Of a stretch of DNA of 64,000 nt, positions 26,803 through 36,447 are shown in pieces. Source of the DNA: Bacteroidota bacterium (GTDB lineage Bacteria; Bacteroidota; Bacteroidia; 2-12-FULL-35-15); contig JAOQAD010000041.1 in NCBI GenBank assembly GCA_025963775.1, forward strand, positions 1-64,000, read 5' to 3'. Below the pieces are notes generated by a model. It did not search any database, had not been told where the DNA came from, and was given only the letters and a program-made list of their open reading frames with translations. The stretch's first letter is position 1; every line of letters begins with the position of its first letter. A program made the position numbers and the translations under genes.

Positions 26803-29800
26803 GCAACACTGTAAATGATTTAATATCCAGGCTTCAAACGCTCGGCGTTCATCTGCATACGGTAGATAATGATATTAAGATCAATGCTCCCAAAGGGATA
26901 TTGACCGATGATCTTGTTAACGAGCTGAAAAAGAATAAAAAAGAGCTGCTTGCATTTTTGTTAAAATCCTCCGGAAGCCAGCTGTTTGAGCCAATTCAGG
27001 TAGCGGAAGAATCTTTGTATTACAATTTATCCCATGCTCAGCGCAGGCTGTGGATCCTTAGCCAGTTTGAGCAGGCCTCCGTAGCCTATAATATGCCTTG
27101 GATCCATACGCTTAATGGCGTCCTAAACATGGATGCGTTTAAAAAGGCGCTTCAATCACTTATTGAAAGACATGAGATTTTACGTACCGTATTTATTATT
27201 GAAGATGGTGAGCCAAAGCAAAAAATTATTCCGCTGCAGCAAATGCCCGCTTATTTTATAGTCGTTGATCTTCGGAACGATCCCAATAGCGAAGCCAAAG
27301 CGCAAGGCATTATTTTAGAAGCATCCTCTGCACTGTTCGATCTGGAGGCGGGCCCTTTGCTTAATGCATTGATGGTCCAGGCAGAAAACAATAAAAATAT
27401 TTTTTTATTTAATATCCATCATATTATTTGCGATGGCTGGTCGCTGCACATCATCATCAATGAAATGCTTGAACTGTACAGCGCATACTGCAACGGTATG
27501 AAAAATCCGCTTGCTCCTTTAAAAATACAGTACAAGGATTATACTCAATGGCAGCACAAGCGCTTGTTGCAGGAAGCTGCCGGAAATTCAGAAAATTATT
27601 GGAAAAGCCAGTTCCAAAAGCCATTGCCCTTACTTGAATTTCCATCCGACAGGCCGCGGCCATCCATGCAATCATTCAGAGGAGGCATTGTTTCTTTTAC
27701 ACTCGGAAAAGATCTTTCAGCACAATTAAACAGCTTTACACAAAAACATCAATCCACACTTTTTATGAGCCTGCTGTCGGCTGTAACCGCTTTACTATAT
27801 AGGTATACGGGGCAAACCGACCAGGTGATCGGAACGCCTGTTGCCGGGCGTGAACATCCCGACCTGGAAAACCAGGTTGGATTTTATATCAATACAATCG
27901 CATTGCGCTGCCGGTTTTCACCTTCCGATTCTTTCAGCACATTGCTGGAAAAAGTTAAAGAGCTTACCCTGAACGGATTTGCACACCAGGCCTATCCGCT
28001 CGACAAGCTAATTGATGAGCTTGACCTGGAAAGAGATACCAGCCGCTCAGCATTATTTGATGTGCTGATTGTTCTACAAAACAATGAAACAAAAATAAGC
28101 CAGGGCCAGGCTATTGAAAACGTTCAAATGAGCGGATATGATACCGGGCACATGATCAGTAAATTTGATTTGTCTTTTGGTTTTACAGAAGCAGGTGAAG
28201 CAATTTACGGAAATATTGAGTATGCTTCTGATCTTTTCGACAGGAGAAAGATAGAGCAGCTGGCGGAACATTTTCAGCTCCTGGTTGCATCGGCTATGGC
28301 CGCACCGCATCAGGAGCTCAGTAAGCTGGATTTTTTATCAGCAAATGAAAAAGAAAAATTAGTATATACTTTCAATCCGAAACCGGAAATACTGGATCCT
28401 GCTATTTCTGTTGTTGATCTGTTTGAACAGCGCGTACTTGCTGACCCTTTTAAAACAGCGCTTATGTTTCGGGATCTTACATTGAGCTATGCGGAGCTGA
28501 ACGAAAAAGTAAATGCACTTGCACACTGCCTCTCTGTTACTTACAACGTAAAACATGGCGACCACTGTGTTGTAATGCTTTCGCGTTCCGAACAAAGCGT
28601 GATAAGCATGATGGCCGTTTTAAAAGCGGGCGCAGTGTATGTTCCACTGGATGCAGAGCTTCCGGTAAGCAGGCTTGAATTTATTTTGAAGGATATAAAC
28701 CCCGTTGTTGTGATTTCTGAAGACCTGTATGCAGATAAACCATCGGTAAAAGAGTACATTTTATTTTCACTCGATCAGTTTGACAGCAGCAGCTTCCCGG
28801 TAACTAACCCACAAAAAAATATTAACCTTGCTGAAGATATATCCTATATCATTTATACCTCCGGTTCAACCGGTGTGCCGAAAGGAATCCTGCAAACACA
28901 TTTAACCTTGTATAACCTCATCATGTGGGATATAAGGCATTCGGGAATTGAAGGAACACTAAACCATTTGCAGTATTCTTCCTATAGCTTTGATTCATCG
29001 CTTCATGATGCGCTCTTTATATTAAGCTGCGGTGGCAAGCTGTTTATCGTCCCGCAGGAAACCCGGCTCGATTTTAATGAGCTTGCCGCATACATTGTCC
29101 GTGAAAAAATTCAAACCGTTTCACTGCCTTTTTCTGCATTAAGCAATTTGTTTAATTTACTCCCGCTGGCCGATTTTAACGGACATGCTATTCAGCATAT
29201 CATTTCAACCGGTGAGCAATTGGTAATTGGCGGCGGGCTGGCCGATTTTATGGCAGCATATCCGGCAGTAAAATTACATAACTATTATGGCCCGTCCGAA
29301 ACACACGTGGTTACAGCCTGTACCATCAATGAAGAAGAGCTTCGGCTGAAAAAACGCCCGACTATCGGAAAGCCTGTATCCAACAGCAGCATTTATATTT
29401 TGGATGAACAGCTGAATATGCTGCCGGTTGGGTTGCCGGGCGAGCTTTATATTGGCGGCGACAACCTGGCAAAAGGTTATTTGAACCGTCCTGATCTGAC
29501 AGATGAAAAATTTATTACACAGGAGCTGTTCGATGGAACCCGCACCAGGTTGTATAAATCCGGCGACATTGGTTTTTGGGATAACAATAAAAATATTGTG
29601 TACCTCGGCCGTAAGGATAACCAGGTAAAATTGCGGGGATACAGGATAGAGCTATCAGAGATAGAATCCGTACTGTTAAACCATGCCACCGTTAAAGAAG
29701 CCGTTGTACTGTATAAAGAGCAGGCCTCTTCCAATGATAATTTTTTAGTAGCCTACATTGTTGTACGCAATCCTGTTTCAGCCGAAGAGTTAAGATCCTA

Positions 29801-32800
29801 TGTAGCGTCCCTTTTACCCGAATACATGGTTCCATTGTTTTTTATTGAAATGGAAAGATTTCCGTTGACCAGTAATGGGAAAATTGATAAAAAAGCCTTG
29901 CCGGAATCGTTTCATAAAATGGAAAAAGGGCAGGATTATATTGCTCCCCGCAATAAAACAGAGCGGAAGCTGCAGGCCATTTGGGAATCTATCCTGAATA
30001 CAGGTATAGTAGGAATGAAAGATGACTTTTTTCGCCTGGGCGGGCACAGTCTCAAAGCAACACGCCTGATCTCTGCTATTTATCGTGATTTTAAAATGAA
30101 GATCCCTCTTCATATTATTTTTACTAATCCTACAGTGGAAGCGCTTGCAAAAGAAATAAAGAACAGGGCCATTGTTTCTTATCAGTCGATCGCCACCGTG
30201 TCCGGTAACGGTTTTTATCCGCTCTCTTCGTCACAGCGCAGGTTATGGATTCTCAACCAGGTAGAGGAGCTTGCTTCGGCATATAATCTGCCGGGGATGT
30301 ATGTTTTTGAAGGCGCATTTAATAAAACAGCATTGGAACAGGCACTAAAAAACCTGGTGGAACGGCATGAAATACTCCGGACTATATTTAAAAAAACGGA
30401 GCCAGGAGAACCCGCACAATATATATTGCACACAGATGCATTTCATTTTAACCTGTTAGAAAAAGATTTCAGGAATGATATTGAAAAAGAAGAAAATGCA
30501 AAAGCATATATAAATAAAGAAGTCAAAACCCCCTTTGATATGGAAGCCGGCCCGCTGTTTAGGACCAGCTTATTGCAGCTCGAAGATCATAAATGGATCT
30601 TTGTTTATACCATGCATCACATTATCAGCGATGGTTGGTCGATGAGTGTTTTAATAAATGAGCTGCTTCTTTTATACAACACATTTGCAGCAGGAGAAAA
30701 AAATCCGCTGCAACCGCTGAAGATCCAATACAAAGATTATGCAGCGTGGCAGCAGGAGCAATTAGCAGGAGCCGGCCTTGCACAATACAGGCATTATTGG
30801 ATAAATCAGCTTGGCGGTACTTTGCCTGTGTTGGATCTTCCTCTTGATAAGGTTCGCCCGCTTATAAAAACATATAATGGAAAAGTCATTAATAAAAGGA
30901 TTAATAAAAAATTAACAAGCGGGATAAATGCCTTGGTACAAGAGCAGGGCGCAACCTTGTTTATGGGATTGTTAAGCGCTGTCAACATTTTATTGTACAG
31001 GTACACAAATCAGCAGGATATTGTGATAGGAAGCCCGGTGGCCGGAAGAGAACATATTGAGCTGGAAGATCAGATCGGTTTTTATGTAAACACACTTGCA
31101 CTGAGAAGCAGGTTTAACGGATCAGACAATTATTTGAAAGTGCTGGAAAAAGTAAAAAAAATAACGATAGAAGCGCATGAACATCAATCGTATCCTTTTG
31201 ATGACCTGGTGGAAGCTCTTGATTTAAAAACGGATATAAGCAGAAGCCACCTGTTTGATGTCATGTTGATCCTGCAGAATGCAGACATGTACAACCGGGA
31301 CAACAATGAGCAGCGATTGGAAAATGTAAATGTAAACAATTATGAGGGTGTGGAAAATGAGCTCAGCCTGTTTGATCTGACCTTCACGTTTTCTGAAGCA
31401 AGGGAAGAAATTCATTTATCAATAGAATACAACACCGACCTTTTTTACGAAGAAACAATAATACGGCTAAGCGATCATCTGGAACAATTGCTGCATGCTA
31501 TATCTAATCAGCCGCAGGAACCTGTGAACATGCTGGATTATCTGGGTGCAGCTGAAAGAAACAAGCTGCTGTCCGGAGCCATTAACGACGGTATTAGAAA
31601 AGAAACAGTTATTCATTTGTTTGAAAAACAAGTGGCGAAAACACCCTGCGCTATTGCCCTTATAGCTGATGAAAAACAATTCACATATAAAGAGCTGAAT
31701 GAACAGTCGAATCAGTTGGCCGCCTATCTTATAGAAAAATGTAAGATCAGAAACAATGATTTAATTGCAATAAAACAAGAGCGCTCAGCAGATACGATCA
31801 TTTCATTATTAGCAATATTAAAAAGTGGCGCCGCCTATGTTCCTGTGGATATGGAATATCCGGCAGACCGCATTGATTTTATGATGAAGGATAGTAATTG
31901 TAAAACAGTTTTGGATGATGAGATGTTGACTAAGTTTAGAAAAACAAGAAGAAATTACAGTAGTGAAAATCTGAAAGTCCCTATGCTGCCTTCGGACCTC
32001 GCGTATGTTATTTATACTTCGGGCAGTACCGGAAAACCTAAAGGCGTAATGATCGGACATAGTTCCCTTGTCGACTATTCCCTTTCATTTATAGCTGCAT
32101 TTGAGGTAACCGCACAGGATAAAATAATACACCAATCCTCCATTTCCTTTGATACTCATGTGGAGGAAATATACCCGGTATTGATGAAGGGCGGTATCTT
32201 ACTGATGGGAAGTGAGGGCGGACGGAATGTGTATGAGCTTGAAAAATTAATAAATAAGTTTAAGCCTACTGTTTTAAGTGTAACTCCCTTAATACTGAAT
32301 GAATTAAATCAAATGAATGTAAACCTGGATTCCCTCAGAATATTAATAAGCGGCGGAGATAAATTTGATATTGCTTATATATCCCGGTATGCAGGAAAAT
32401 TTCCGATATACGATACTTACGGGCCAACAGAAGCAACGGTATGCAGCACCTGGTATAAAATTGATGATACATATATTCCCGGTGTAATTGGTAAGCCTTT
32501 TAACAGTCGTGGCATTTATATTCTCGATGAAAGGAAAAAGCCGGTTCCGACCGGAGTAACCGGCGAGCTATATATAACCGGTGTCGGTTTGTCAAAAGGG
32601 TATTTAAACAACCCGGAATTAACTGCAGAAAAATTTATTTTGGATCCTTTTAATAGAGGAAATATAATGTATAGTACAGGCGACCTCGGAAAATGGTTAC
32701 CAGATGGAAATATCGTATTTACAGGCAGGATGGACGATCAGGTTAAAATTCGCGGGTACCGGATCGAATTAGACGAAATTACTGCAGTAATTCAAAGTCA

Positions 32801-34019
32801 TCCGGAAATAAGCGCTTCTGTGGTATTGGTAAAAGAAGTAAGCAATACTGATAAGATTCTGGTCGCATACCTTGTAGGGAAATCTGAATTGTCGCGGGCA
32901 GATTTATGTTCCTACCTGGGACGCCATCTCCCAAAACACATGATCCCCGTTCATTTTGTTCAACTATCCGCGTTACCGTTGAATGCAAATGGAAAGCTCG
33001 ATAAGCAAAGCCTGCCCGATCCTATCGATTCGATTTCCGGAATTGATTATGTTGCCCCGCGCAGTGCACAGGAATTGAACCTTACCGAAATATGGGCAGA
33101 GGTGTTGGGACTTCCTGCAGCTCAGATCGGACTCAATGACGATTTTTTTAACCTGGGCGGACAAAGCATTAAAGCAATCCGGCTTCTATCGAAGCTTTAT
33201 AAAGAATTTGGTATTAAAATAGAATTGAAATTTGTGTTTAGTTATCCAACCATCGGCGAACAGTCGAATATGATCAGTAACGCATTAGCAGCTTCTGGCT
33301 CAGAAATATTTGGTAGCAAGCTAATCCGCCTCAATAAAGTGCAGCCGGGCAACTTTAATTTGTTCCTTATCCCTCCAATTATAGGCTCATCCACTATTTA
33401 TAGAGAGCTTTCTGATAAGCTGGCGCCTGTGGCAAATTGCTATGGCTTGCAATATCCCGGGTTTGATAATGGCGGTATTCTTCAAAGCAGCATAGAGGAG
33501 ATGGCAGCCGGCTTTATTCGGCAGATTAGCGAAATTCAAGATGCAGGAGATGTTTATATCCTCGGTTATTCCATGGGTGCGCGTATTGCGTATGAAATGG
33601 CCAAACAGCTGCAGGAGAATAAAATTTCCTGCAGGCTGGTTTTAATGGACGGAAATACAAGCAGCATACAAACAGAATATACCGAGAAGGAAATAGAATA
33701 CATTCTCGTTACAGAGCTGAATGAATGGTACAAAGAGCTTTTGCCTGAAGAGCGGAACCGCATGAAAACGTTTTTAAGACATAACCTCAGCCTGTTTAAT
33801 AAATATCGTGTATCCGGAAAGATAGACGGAAGCATCCAGGCTTTTGAAGCTTCAAAAAACACATCTGCTACCGGTATGGAATGCTGGAATGCGTATACAA
33901 ATGGTACTTTGCATATTGAAATGATCGGGGCTGACCATTACGGCATTATGGCGGGGCATAACCTGGATAAGATATCTTCGGTTATTTCCTCTTTTATAAA
34001 AAAGGACAAAATAGAATAA
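26799..34019 (+). CDS. NRPS TubC-docking-C-A-PCP-C-A-PCP-TE (terminal synthetase)
   Basis: N-terminal LISRLQTLGVHLHTVDNDIKINAPKGILTDDLVNELKKNKKELLAFL (TubC_N-like), two sets of HHII(C/S)DGWS / YTSGSTG / GG(H/Q)S(L/I), TE GYSMG; ATGA overlap with upstream gene. Confidence 0.96.
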   Translation: MSNTVNDLISRLQTLGVHLHTVDNDIKINAPKGILTDDLVNELKKNKKELLAFLLKSSGSQLFEPIQVAEESLYYNLSHAQRRLWILSQFEQASVAYNMPWIHTLNGVLNMDAFKKALQSLIERHEILRTVFIIEDGEPKQKIIPLQQMPAYFIVVDLRNDPNSEAKAQGIILEASSALFDLEAGPLLNALMVQAENNKNIFLFNIHHIICDGWSLHIIINEMLELYSAYCNGMKNPLAPLKIQYKDYTQWQHKRLLQEAAGNSENYWKSQFQKPLPLLEFPSDRPRPSMQSFRGGIVSFTLGKDLSAQLNSFTQKHQSTLFMSLLSAVTALLYRYTGQTDQVIGTPVAGREHPDLENQVGFYINTIALRCRFSPSDSFSTLLEKVKELTLNGFAHQAYPLDKLIDELDLERDTSRSALFDVLIVLQNNETKISQGQAIENVQMSGYDTGHMISKFDLSFGFTEAGEAIYGNIEYASDLFDRRKIEQLAEHFQLLVASAMAAPHQELSKLDFLSANEKEKLVYTFNPKPEILDPAISVVDLFEQRVLADPFKTALMFRDLTLSYAELNEKVNALAHCLSVTYNVKHGDHCVVMLSRSEQSVISMMAVLKAGAVYVPLDAELPVSRLEFILKDINPVVVISEDLYADKPSVKEYILFSLDQFDSSSFPVTNPQKNINLAEDISYIIYTSGSTGVPKGILQTHLTLYNLIMWDIRHSGIEGTLNHLQYSSYSFDSSLHDALFILSCGGKLFIVPQETRLDFNELAAYIVREKIQTVSLPFSALSNLFNLLPLADFNGHAIQHIISTGEQLVIGGGLADFMAAYPAVKLHNYYGPSETHVVTACTINEEELRLKKRPTIGKPVSNSSIYILDEQLNMLPVGLPGELYIGGDNLAKGYLNRPDLTDEKFITQELFDGTRTRLYKSGDIGFWDNNKNIVYLGRKDNQVKLRGYRIELSEIESVLLNHATVKEAVVLYKEQASSNDNFLVAYIVVRNPVSAEELRSYVASLLPEYMVPLFFIEMERFPLTSNGKIDKKALPESFHKMEKGQDYIAPRNKTERKLQAIWESILNTGIVGMKDDFFRLGGHSLKATRLISAIYRDFKMKIPLHIIFTNPTVEALAKEIKNRAIVSYQSIATVSGNGFYPLSSSQRRLWILNQVEELASAYNLPGMYVFEGAFNKTALEQALKNLVERHEILRTIFKKTEPGEPAQYILHTDAFHFNLLEKDFRNDIEKEENAKAYINKEVKTPFDMEAGPLFRTSLLQLEDHKWIFVYTMHHIISDGWSMSVLINELLLLYNTFAAGEKNPLQPLKIQYKDYAAWQQEQLAGAGLAQYRHYWINQLGGTLPVLDLPLDKVRPLIKTYNGKVINKRINKKLTSGINALVQEQGATLFMGLLSAVNILLYRYTNQQDIVIGSPVAGREHIELEDQIGFYVNTLALRSRFNGSDNYLKVLEKVKKITIEAHEHQSYPFDDLVEALDLKTDISRSHLFDVMLILQNADMYNRDNNEQRLENVNVNNYEGVENELSLFDLTFTFSEAREEIHLSIEYNTDLFYEETIIRLSDHLEQLLHAISNQPQEPVNMLDYLGAAERNKLLSGAINDGIRKETVIHLFEKQVAKTPCAIALIADEKQFTYKELNEQSNQLAAYLIEKCKIRNNDLIAIKQERSADTIISLLAILKSGAAYVPVDMEYPADRIDFMMKDSNCKTVLDDEMLTKFRKTRRNYSSENLKVPMLPSDLAYVIYTSGSTGKPKGVMIGHSSLVDYSLSFIAAFEVTAQDKIIHQSSISFDTHVEEIYPVLMKGGILLMGSEGGRNVYELEKLINKFKPTVLSVTPLILNELNQMNVNLDSLRILISGGDKFDIAYISRYAGKFPIYDTYGPTEATVCSTWYKIDDTYIPGVIGKPFNSRGIYILDERKKPVPTGVTGELYITGVGLSKGYLNNPELTAEKFILDPFNRGNIMYSTGDLGKWLPDGNIVFTGRMDDQVKIRGYRIELDEITAVIQSHPEISASVVLVKEVSNTDKILVAYLVGKSELSRADLCSYLGRHLPKHMIPVHFVQLSALPLNANGKLDKQSLPDPIDSISGIDYVAPRSAQELNLTEIWAEVLGLPAAQIGLNDDFFNLGGQSIKAIRLLSKLYKEFGIKIELKFVFSYPTIGEQSNMISNALAASGSEIFGSKLIRLNKVQPGNFNLFLIPPIIGSSTIYRELSDKLAPVANCYGLQYPGFDNGGILQSSIEEMAAGFIRQISEIQDAGDVYILGYSMGARIAYEMAKQLQENKISCRLVLMDGNTSSIQTEYTEKEIEYILVTELNEWYKELLPEERNRMKTFLRHNLSLFNKYRVSGKIDGSIQAFEASKNTSATGMECWNAYTNGTLHIEMIGADHYGIMAGHNLDKISSVISSFIKKDKIE

Positions 34020-34095
34020 GGTACTGAAATTCCAACTAGTAATAACGCCTGGGTACAGGTTGTAAGAAATACATCTTTAAGCAGTAGCAGAATAT

Positions 34096-35724
34096 ATGAA
34101 CATAATAAAACTATTAAATAGCCGGTCAAAATATTTTTTGATCTTAATTACCGTACTTGGATTAATCAGCAGCTTATGGAACCTGGGCTTGCTTTATCTA
34201 ATTAACAATGCCATCATTCAAAAAAACATCATTTTGTTTCCGGGACACGACTGGGTGGTTTTTGTAGTCATGCTTGTGGCTTCTTTTGTGGTAATGCGTT
34301 ACTTTCAGAGTTACACCATGAAGCTCACCAACGAAGTTATTTACGAGTACAGTATTGCAATTGTTGAAAAGGTGAGATTTGCGAGTTTTGCAGATGTCGA
34401 AAAAATGGGAAAAGAAAAAGTATATACAGCAGTAAAATATGCAAGAGATGTAGGAGTGTTTCCGCAGATGTTCGTGCAGATTTTTAATTCTGCGATCGTT
34501 GTGCTTTGCTGCCTCGTTTATATGTTCATCATCTCTCCGGTGGCAGCGCTGATAAGCGTTTGCCTCATAGGAATACTTTTTATTTTCTTTTTCAGAAGGA
34601 ATAAGCAGATCGAAAAAGATTTTTTTAAGCTCCGGATGCTGGAAGAAGCATATTTCAGTAACCTGGAAGACCTCATGGTTGGCTATAAGGAAATAAAAAT
34701 GAGTATCCGGAGAAGCAATAATATTTATGAGAAATTCCTTTTGAAAAACCGAAAAGAAGCAAAAGACCTGAATACACAAACAGCCGTTAAATACATTCAC
34801 AACGATCTGATCGCCTATTACAGCTGGTTTGTAGGTATCGGCATCATTCTGTACATACTTCCCGGGCTCATCGGTATGCGCCAGGATCAGATCACCTCAT
34901 TTGTGATATCTACCCTATATATTATCAGCCCGGTTGCCGCTCTTACCGCTTCCATTTCTAAGTTCACACAGCTTAAAACAGCATTCGATTGCCTCGTGGA
35001 TTTTGATAAGGATCTGAACTGGGAAGAGGCGCATAAAGTTGAAGTAGATCACAATTATAATAGCAGCGCTTTCGATACTTTAAAGCTGGAAGAAGTAACC
35101 TATGAATATTTACTGGATACAACCAGGCAAAAAACATTTGAGTTCGGACCTATTAACCTGGAAATAAAAAACAATGAAATAGTGTTTATTGCCGGAAGCA
35201 ATGGTAGCGGAAAAAGCACGTTCATTAACCTCTTAGCCGGGCTGTATACCCCTAAATCCGGGAATATATATATGAATGGAAATCCTGTTACCAAAGAAAA
35301 TTATCCGTATTTTAGAAACCAGTTTGCAGCCATTTTCGCAGGCGGCTACATCTTTACCGATAATTATAATGATTTTGTTCTCGAAGATAATAAGGAGCTT
35401 GTAGATAGGTTTATAGATAAAATGAAGCTTACTGACAAGATCAGCATCATCAGTGAAAAAGGAGTAATAGACAGGAAATTATCGAAAGGACAGCAAAAAA
35501 GAGTAGCCATGATTTATGCGCTGATGGAAAATAAGCAGGTATTTATTTTTGATGAATGGGCCGCTGAGCAGGATCCTTCGTTCAGGATCTTTTTTTACAG
35601 GGAATTATTACCGGAGCTGAAACGCGAAGGAAAAACAGTAATTGCAGTTACACATGATGATGAGTTTTATTCATGTGCCGACAGAGTTGTTAAGTTCGAT
35701 TACGGTAAGATTAAATACAATTAA
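34096..35724 (+). CDS. ABC transporter (TM + ATPase), cyclic peptide exporter type (SyrD/PvdE-like)
   Basis: N-terminal TM helices; Walker A IAGSNGSGKST; LSKGQQKRVAMIYALMENKQVFIFDEWAAEQDPSFR. Confidence 0.92.
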   Translation: MNIIKLLNSRSKYFLILITVLGLISSLWNLGLLYLINNAIIQKNIILFPGHDWVVFVVMLVASFVVMRYFQSYTMKLTNEVIYEYSIAIVEKVRFASFADVEKMGKEKVYTAVKYARDVGVFPQMFVQIFNSAIVVLCCLVYMFIISPVAALISVCLIGILFIFFFRRNKQIEKDFFKLRMLEEAYFSNLEDLMVGYKEIKMSIRRSNNIYEKFLLKNRKEAKDLNTQTAVKYIHNDLIAYYSWFVGIGIILYILPGLIGMRQDQITSFVISTLYIISPVAALTASISKFTQLKTAFDCLVDFDKDLNWEEAHKVEVDHNYNSSAFDTLKLEEVTYEYLLDTTRQKTFEFGPINLEIKNNEIVFIAGSNGSGKSTFINLLAGLYTPKSGNIYMNGNPVTKENYPYFRNQFAAIFAGGYIFTDNYNDFVLEDNKELVDRFIDKMKLTDKISIISEKGVIDRKLSKGQQKRVAMIYALMENKQVFIFDEWAAEQDPSFRIFFYRELLPELKREGKTVIAVTHDDEFYSCADRVVKFDYGKIKYN

Positions 35725-35727
35725 CCA

Positions 35728-36447
35728 ATGAAACAGATAAATCTTTTTTGTCTTCCCTTTGCAGGAGCCAGTAAGTATTCCTATGCAGGATTTGCAAAGC
35801 AATTCTCACCCATTGTAAACGTTATACCGGTTGACCTGCCAGGACGCGGGACACGTTTTAAGGAAGACTTGTTGGTTGATGCCATTCAGATGACCAATGA
35901 CATATACAGCCAGATAAAAAATCAGCTCGATAAGCCTTATGCGATATACGGGCACAGTATGGGTACTTTGCTGGGATATTTGCTCACCCGAAAAATTATT
36001 GAGAATTCCGATCCGCAGCCATTGCATCTTTTTTTTACCGGCTCGGGCGGACCGTCCATACTTCGCTGCAAGCCTGGAGAAAGAATGCGATACCTTCTTC
36101 CTAAAAACGATTTTATCGCTAAAATAAAAGAATACGGAGGTAGTCCGGATGAGATTCTCGAAGATGATTCGCTCATGGATTTTTTTGAGCCTATTTTACG
36201 TGCTGATTTTCAATCAATAGAAACATATATCCATAAAGAATCAGCTCCTTTTGATATTCCTGTATTTGTCGGGGTCGGAAGCGAGGAAAAAATCACCGGA
36301 GAAGAAGTAATGACATGGCAGAAAGAAACAACGCAGCAATTGGAAATGAAAGTCTTTCCGGGGAAGCACTTTTTTATTTTTGATCATGAAAAAGAAATCG
36401 CAAAGTTAATAGAAGAAAAAATAACTGAAATTAAAATATATGGATAA
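35728..36447 (+). CDS. Type II thioesterase (NRPS/PKS editing)
   Basis: LFCLPFAGASKYSYAGF, VDLPGRGTRF, YGHSMGTLLGY, C-terminal GKHFF. Confidence 0.92.
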   Translation: MKQINLFCLPFAGASKYSYAGFAKQFSPIVNVIPVDLPGRGTRFKEDLLVDAIQMTNDIYSQIKNQLDKPYAIYGHSMGTLLGYLLTRKIIENSDPQPLHLFFTGSGGPSILRCKPGERMRYLLPKNDFIAKIKEYGGSPDEILEDDSLMDFFEPILRADFQSIETYIHKESAPFDIPVFVGVGSEEKITGEEVMTWQKETTQQLEMKVFPGKHFFIFDHEKEIAKLIEEKITEIKIYG

